Shown piece after piece: positions 6,906 through 9,441 of a DNA stretch of 9,441 nt. The stretch is taken from NCBI GenBank assembly GCA_036824245.1, contig DAITAO010000104.1, forward strand, positions 1 through 9,441, written 5' to 3'. The notes below the pieces were generated by a model. It was not told the DNA's origin. It did not search any database and worked only from the letters and a program-made list of their open reading frames with translations. The stretch's first letter is position 1, and each line of letters begins with the position of its first letter. A program made the translations under genes and the position numbers. The stretch comes from JACVRM01 sp036824245 (GTDB lineage Bacteria; Actinomycetota; Thermoleophilia; Gaiellales; Gaiellaceae).

Positions 6906-7708
6906 TCCGCGTCGCCAACGCGCCGGTCAGCTATGGCGCGTTCGAGCTCACGGTCGGGGTGCTCACCAACGTGCCGGGCGCCGAGCAGATGCTCGACGCG
7001 ATCGCCGCGGCAGGGTACGAGGGCACCGAGCTCGGCCCGCTCGGCTACCTCGGCGAGGGAGCGACGCTCCGCAGCCGGCTCGAGGGCCGCGGGCTCGACC
7101 TCGTCGGAGCGTTCGTGCAGATCCGCTTCGGCGACGATGAAAAGCTCGGCGAGCTCGATGCGACGCTCGCCGCGATCGCCGGCTGGGACGCGAAGCTGGT
7201 GCTCGCCGACGCGGGGCCGCGCGATGGAGTCCTCGCCTGGGACGAAATCCAGCGTGCGGCCGAGCGAGCGCGGGCGCGTGGGTTCGAGCCGACCTTCCAC
7301 CACCACATGGGCAGCCGCGTGCAGACGCCCGCCGAGATCGAGCGACTGCTCGAACGGACGGATGTCGGGCTGCTGCTCGACACCGGCCACCTGCTCGCGG
7401 CAGGCGGCAACCCGCTGCAGGCGCTCCGGGACTGGCGTGGCCGCGTGAACCACGTGCACGTGAAGGACGTTCAGCTCGATGTCCTGCGCGGGGCGGCGAC
7501 CTGGGACGAGGCCTGGCGCGGCGGCGTCTTCTGCGAGCTCGGCAGGGGGGACGTCGATCTGGAGGGGTTCTTCGGTGCGCTCGACCGATACTCGGGGTGG
7601 CTCGTCGTCGAGCAGGACCGGGTGCCCGGGCCAGGCGAGGACGCGGCCGGCCAGATCGAGGCGCAGGCACGCAACCGCCGCTGGCTGGCGGACCATGTCG
7701 GCATCTGA
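6902..7708 (+). CDS. TIM-barrel isomerase/dehydratase, probable IolE-type inosose dehydratase
   Basis: A 268-residue protein of the xylose-isomerase-like TIM-barrel superfamily (AP endonuclease 2 fold), cytoplasmic. It begins MIRVANAPVSYGAFELT, analogous to the NAPVSWG/APDSWG opening of IolE and related proteins. It then has GYEGTELGPLGYLG, FHHHMG (132-137), LLLDTGHL with Asp160 and His163, HVHVKDV with His184 and His186, and VVEQDR with Glu237. These are the metal- and substrate-binding positions of this fold. IolE dehydrates the inosose made by IolG to the substrate of IolD, and this is the only gene in the operon that could do so. Assignment as IolE rests largely on context; inosose isomerase (IolI) is an alternative. 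The GTG at 6902 overlaps the iolB stop by 4 nt and has no Shine-Dalgarno sequence, suggesting translational coupling. Confidence 0.75.
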   Translation: MIRVANAPVSYGAFELTVGVLTNVPGAEQMLDAIAAAGYEGTELGPLGYLGEGATLRSRLEGRGLDLVGAFVQIRFGDDEKLGELDATLAAIAGWDAKLVLADAGPRDGVLAWDEIQRAAERARARGFEPTFHHHMGSRVQTPAEIERLLERTDVGLLLDTGHLLAAGGNPLQALRDWRGRVNHVHVKDVQLDVLRGAATWDEAWRGGVFCELGRGDVDLEGFFGALDRYSGWLVVEQDRVPGPGEDAAGQIEAQARNRRWLADHVGI

Positions 7709-7710
7709 CT

Positions 7711-7716
7711 TACGAT
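7711..7716 (+). promoter_or_regulatory. Putative -10 box of a leaderless glyoxalase transcript
   Basis: TACGAT lies exactly 6 nt before the ATG at 7723, the TANNNT-N6-start arrangement typical of leaderless actinobacterial genes. No Shine-Dalgarno sequence is present. The -35 side is poor (CGGACC at 7689-7694, inside the preceding gene). It would allow expression of this gene independently of the inositol operon. Confidence 0.5.
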
Positions 7717-7722
7717 GGCGCT

Positions 7723-8115
7723 ATGACGCGGTACCTGCACACGATGTACCGCATTACAGATCCGGCAAAGAGTCGCGCGTTCTACGAGGCGCTCGGCTTC
7801 GAGTTCCGGCGTGACCTGCCGATCGTCCGCGACGGGGAGCTGGAGGCGACCAACTACTTCTTCGGCGTGCCCGGCCAGGAGGAGGAGCTCGAGCTGACGT
7901 TCAACCACGACGGCCGCGACTACGAATTGGGAACGGCCTACGGCCACATCGCGATCGGGGTGGACGACCTGGACGGCACGTTGGAACGGCTGGCGGGGCA
8001 GGGCATCGAGCCGGAGTCGGCGCCTTACACGGTCCGCGACGGCGGGTCGCGACTCTGCTTCGTGCGCGATCCGGACGGCTATCGTGTGGAGCTGATCGAG
8101 CACAGCGGGACATAG
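7723..8115 (+). CDS. Lactoylglutathione lyase-like glyoxalase I
   Basis: A 130-residue vicinal-oxygen-chelate protein very like bacterial glyoxalase I. Its start, MTRYLHTMYRITDPAKSRAFYEALGF, and the segment GTAYGHIAIGVDDL match GloA. The four metal ligands are all in place: His6, Glu57 (in LELTF), His75 (YGHIAIG) and Glu123 (GYRVELIE), each one residue offset from the E. coli nickel enzyme. Glyoxalase I converts the hemithioacetal of methylglyoxal and a thiol to an acyl-thioester. Most actinobacteria lack glutathione, so the thiol here may be mycothiol or another; the sequence does not say. It starts 14 nt after the TIM-barrel gene, without a ribosome site but with a -10 box at leaderless spacing. 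A dioxygenase-like or other VOC role is less likely. Confidence 0.85.
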   Translation: MTRYLHTMYRITDPAKSRAFYEALGFEFRRDLPIVRDGELEATNYFFGVPGQEEELELTFNHDGRDYELGTAYGHIAIGVDDLDGTLERLAGQGIEPESAPYTVRDGGSRLCFVRDPDGYRVELIEHSGT

Positions 8116-8146
8116 ACCAGCGGGCATGGCCTTCGCTGCGGCTGGA

Positions 8147-8152
8147 TAGCCT
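8147..8152 (+). promoter_or_regulatory. Putative -10 box before the second glyoxalase gene
   Basis: TAGCCT fits TANNNT and ends 8 nt before the GTG at 8161. No ribosome site is visible, so a leaderless or very short-leader transcript is plausible. The motif alone is weak, and no clear -35 was found. Confidence 0.3.
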
Positions 8153-8160
8153 TCGCACGC

Positions 8161-8496
8161 GTGGAGGAAGAGGTCATCCCGGTGCTGTATGTCGAGGATG
8201 CGGGTCGAGCCGTGGACTGGTATGGGCGGCTCGGATTCCACAAGGAGTGGGCGCACCAGTTCGAGCCGGGGTTCCCGTGGTTCGTTTCGGTCGCCCGTGG
8301 GCGAGTTCGCCTCTACCTCTCTGAGCACAAGGGCGACGCCCGACCGAACACGCTGATTCATCTGAATGTCAGGGACATCGACGCGGTGGCCGGGGAGTTC
8401 GGCATGCCGGTGGACGAAGAAGGTCTCGCCGGGCGGGAATGCGACCTGAAAGACCCCGACGGCAACCGGCTTCGAGTGGCGACTCCGCGCTCCTGA
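8161..8496 (+). CDS. Glyoxalase/bleomycin-resistance superfamily protein
   Basis: A 111-residue single vicinal-oxygen-chelate domain pair. The sequence VIPVLYVEDAGRAVDWYGRL, then HQFEPGFPWFVSVARGRVRL with YLSEHKGDARPN, then CDLKDPDGNRLRV, resembles the bleomycin-resistance-like branch, where the block (E/A)HxFEPGxPxxxxVxRG followed by LSEHxGDA is characteristic. Such proteins bind and sequester glycopeptide antibiotics or small molecules, usually as dimers; many members have no known substrate. It lacks the four metal ligands of glyoxalase I, so an enzymatic role is not supported. The GTG at 8161 is the only good start. It is separated by 45 nt from the first glyoxalase gene and shares only superfamily-level similarity with it. 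No sign of damage. Confidence 0.75.
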   Translation: MEEEVIPVLYVEDAGRAVDWYGRLGFHKEWAHQFEPGFPWFVSVARGRVRLYLSEHKGDARPNTLIHLNVRDIDAVAGEFGMPVDEEGLAGRECDLKDPDGNRLRVATPRS

Positions 8497-8533
8497 CGCT
8501 ACGAAAAGTTGCCGCTCGCGTGTTAGGAAGGCA

Positions 8534-8572
8534 CGCGATCCTGACTGGTATGTAGAGCTCATCGAGCGCGCG
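8534..8572 (+). pseudogene. Decayed glyoxalase C-terminal tail, remnant 1
   Basis: In this frame the sequence reads RDPDWYVELIERA, the end of a glyoxalase domain (compare RDPDGYRVELIEHSG in the intact gene at 7723), with the GYR step altered to WY. A stop-free but unrecognisable reading continues on both sides and there is no start or body of a gene. It is in a different frame from remnant 2, about 40 nt downstream. Confidence 0.5.
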
Positions 8573-8601
8573 CGTGAGTCAAAGCGCGCGCGGGAGTCAA
8601 C
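8566..8601 (+). repeat. 18-bp imperfect tandem duplication
   Basis: Two adjacent 18-nt units, GCGCGCGCGTGAGTCAAA (8566-8583) and GCGCGCGCGGGAGTCAAC (8584-8601), match at 16 of 18 positions. The duplication lies between the two glyoxalase tail remnants, close to a likely recombination or slippage point. Confidence 0.75.
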
Positions 8602-8840
8602 TTGCAGATGTGCTGTTCCTGGACGGCTATCGCGTCGAACTGATCGAACGCGCCGGCGAGTGGGCGATGGAGGACCTCCCCGCCGCGCGCGAGCTCGTTG
8701 AGACGATCGAGGGCGCGGAGCTGTTCCTGTATCCAGGCGATCGGCATCTGTTCGCTGATAACAGCCTGCCCGACTACGACGAAGGTGCCGCGAAGCTGCT
8801 CAAGCAACGCGCGCTCAGCTTCCTCGACAACATCGAGTAG
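8574..8840 (+). pseudogene. Chimeric remnant: glyoxalase tail joined to dienelactone hydrolase C-terminus
   Basis: An open frame of 88 residues made of two unrelated gene ends. Residues from LFLDGYRVELIERA (DNA 8613-8654) are a glyoxalase C-terminal strand. From about 8661 onward, WAMEDLPAARELVE then GAELFLYPGDRHLFADNSLP and YDEGAAKLLKQRALSFLDNIE are the last third of a dienelactone hydrolase, including the PGDxHLFAD region where the catalytic histidine sits. The nucleophile and acid of the hydrolase triad are missing, so it cannot be an active hydrolase. The GTG at 8574 falls in the tandem repeat and has no ribosome site. I read it as the fused debris of a deleted glyoxalase-hydrolase region, the hydrolase end being well preserved. 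A small functional protein is not excluded but is unlikely. Confidence 0.7.
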
Positions 8841-8848
8841 CTGCGATA

Positions 8849-8920
8849 GCTCACCGCCGGATGACCACAGCGTCATCCAGGCGCGGTCGAGGTCGCGGCG
8901 TATACCTGCGGCGGGTGAGC
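8849..8920. repeat. Nested inverted repeat, 72 nt
   Basis: Outer arms GCTCACCGCC (8849-8858) and GGCGGGTGAGC (8910-8920) pair over 10 bp with one bulged G. Inside them GGATGAC (8859-8865), loop CACAGC, and GTCATCC (8872-8878) form a perfect 7-bp hairpin directly abutting the left arm. It starts 9 nt after the stop of the hydrolase remnant. No T-run follows, so it is not a typical terminator, although it could stop or protect readthrough transcripts. It could equally be a small non-autonomous element. Confidence 0.6.
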
Positions 8921-9104
8921 TGCTCCCACCCTCGGGGGACATTCCCGAACACTGGCGCACGAGAGCGGCTCGCCCCTTGCGGGACCATCAGTACGGTGAC
9001 CGTCGGCGAGTTCAACCATCTCGCTGTCCGTCAGCGGGCCGCGCCAGGGCGCGGGCGCCGCCGCGCGTAGAAGCCGTGCACAAACCGGGGCAGTTTCGTG
9101 CCTT

Positions 9105-9117
9105 TGCCTGGCACTGG
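9105..9117 (+). repeat. REP-like palindromic repeat, copy 1
   Basis: TGCCTGGCACTGG, containing the palindrome TGCC-T-GGCA. It matches copy 2 at 9196-9208 at 12 of 13 positions, in the same orientation and 91 bp apart. Short GTGCCTGGCAC-type palindromes are scattered through intergenic DNA of many bacterial genomes. Confidence 0.5.
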
Positions 9118-9147
9118 ACTACGAGCGCGGAAATGCACGTAGTGATG

Positions 9148-9164
9148 GGTCATCGCTTATGACC
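9148..9164. repeat. Perfect 6-bp stem-loop
   Basis: GGTCAT (9148-9153), loop CGCTT, and ATGACC (9159-9164) form a perfect hairpin. Further out, GCAC (9136-9139) and GTGC (9167-9170) could pair around an asymmetric internal loop. It lies midway between the two REP-like copies and may belong to the same element. Confidence 0.5.
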
Positions 9165-9195
9165 TAGTGCCGCGGCCGTGACACTTCAGCGCGTG

Positions 9196-9208
9196 TGCCT
9201 GGCACCGG
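9196..9208 (+). repeat. REP-like palindromic repeat, copy 2
   Basis: TGCCTGGCACCGG, the second copy of the palindromic repeat at 9105-9117, differing by one base. With the hairpin at 9148-9164, the two copies bracket a unit of about 100 bp. Confidence 0.5.
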
Positions 9209-9303
9209 CCCCGAGACGGCCCTAACCGTGCGGGCGGGAGTCTCGCGGCTCGTGTTTGTGAGGGTCCCGACGCTCGAGCCGGCGGAGGCTGACGGGTCTT
9301 GTA

Positions 9304-9364
9304 GGCGTCGGGAAAGGCGGACGCCCACTACCCGTGTCGCGACGCGGACGCGCCGAGCGTCCGC
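9304..9364. repeat. Pair of hairpins sharing a GCGGACGC core
   Basis: The octamer GCGGACGC occurs at 9317-9324 and 9344-9351, and its reverse complement GCGTCCGC at 9357-9364. The last two form a perfect 8-bp stem with loop GCCGA. The first overlaps a separate 6-bp inverted repeat, GGCGTC (9304-9309) with GACGCC (9320-9325). No coding signal explains it. Confidence 0.55.
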
Positions 9365-9392
9365 AATGCCAGCCGGCCGTGATCAGTCGGTA

Positions 9393-9441
9393 GTGGGTCA
9401 GTTTGATTATCGAGGCGCGGCGCGGACTCTCAGTTGACGAC
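9393..9441. mobile_element. Possible IS21-family terminal sequence (partial, at window edge)
   Basis: GTGGGTCAGTTTGATTATCG (9393-9412) and TCTCAGTTGACGAC (9428-9441) share a TCAGTT(T)GA core 32 bp apart. Spaced GTGGGTCAGTTT units leading to a TTGACGACA-like tip are what I recall of terminal repeats of IS21-family elements. In that reading the tip is at or just beyond the right edge and the element body would lie to the left, but no istA or istB coding sequence is visible there. It may therefore be a solo end or deleted copy, or the orientation may be the reverse. The terminal base and any target duplication are out of view. Confidence 0.33.

Larger units (their letters stand above)
8841..9441. 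other. Gene-poor, hairpin-rich region
   Basis: No frame on either strand here reads like a protein family over more than a short stretch. The open frames present are arginine/proline-rich, as expected by chance in high GC, and stops interrupt the frame that continues from the hydrolase remnant. Instead there are several perfect inverted repeats, two copies of a short palindromic repeat, and IS-like sequence at the right edge, listed separately. It looks like decayed or mobile-element-derived sequence. Confidence 0.6.

Noticed and set aside
8849..8920. tRNA gene, because 7-bp arms GCTCACC/GGTGAGC are 72 nt apart
   Set aside because: No TTCGA T-loop, no GG in a D-loop, no anticodon arm at the right distance and no CCA or suitable discriminator on either strand; the inner hairpin abuts the wrong place.
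8559..8960. Minus-strand 133-codon frame with a protein-like stretch (RRDLDRAWMTLWSSGGELSQ)
   Set aside because: Most of it is antisense to the recognisable hydrolase and glyoxalase tails, and I could not match the remainder to a family.
8698..9162. Plus-strand 154-codon frame across the gene-poor region
   Set aside because: Overlaps the hydrolase end in another frame; Ser/Arg/Pro-rich with no motif and no ribosome site.
9195..9437. Small plus-strand open frame of 80 codons
   Set aside because: Arg/Thr-rich, no start signal, and runs through the hairpins and IS-like repeat units, so coding is unlikely.
1..9441. CRISPR array, rRNA, riboswitch or prophage genes
   Set aside because: No regularly spaced identical repeats beyond the short ones listed, no recognisable rRNA or riboswitch core, and no phage structural or integrase motifs seen.

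Overview
The window looks like a chromosomal stretch from a high-GC Gram-positive bacterium, most likely an actinobacterium. I suspect a deep-branching soil lineage such as Thermoleophilia, but that is inference only. The basis is high GC with strong third-position GC, GTG starts, tightly overlapping genes, genes without Shine-Dalgarno sequences that carry a -10 box 6-12 nt before the start, and a twin-arginine solute-binding protein. No marker gene fixes the taxon.

Positions 1-7708 hold most of a myo-inositol catabolic operon, all on the + strand. It opens with the C-terminal end of a LacI-family regulator (3-203). A near-consensus promoter follows, with its -35 on the regulator's stop codon and two tandem LacI-type operator sequences over the -10 (200-239). 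Then come inositol 2-dehydrogenase (iolG-like, 241-1272), a complete sugar ABC importer (binding protein 1313-2317, permease 2382-3431, single-domain ATPase 3428-4219), iolD (4219-6105), iolB (6102-6905) and a TIM-barrel protein that fits the IolE slot (6902-7708). From the permease onward the genes overlap by 1-4 nt, which implies translational coupling. Together they would import an inositol, oxidise it to an inosose (IolG), dehydrate it (IolE-like), hydrolytically open the ring (IolD) and isomerise the 5-deoxyglucuronate (IolB). The kinase (IolC), aldolase (IolJ) and semialdehyde dehydrogenase (IolA) are not in the window and may lie upstream of the regulator.

Positions 7709-8496 hold two small glyoxalase-superfamily genes, each apparently with its own short or leaderless promoter: a GloA-like enzyme with all four metal ligands (7723-8115) and a bleomycin-resistance-like protein (8161-8496).

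From about 8500 to the end there is no convincing intact gene. This stretch contains two decayed glyoxalase C-terminal tails, one fused in frame to the C-terminus of a dienelactone hydrolase, and an 18-bp tandem repeat. Beyond 8840 there are several perfect hairpins, a repeated TGCCTGGCAC-type palindrome, and sequence at the right edge that resembles an IS21-family terminus. It reads as a recombination scar or gene graveyard next to a healthy operon. I see no wholly new system. The points most worth a second look are the promoter-operator overlap, the importer architecture, and the structured, decayed right end.
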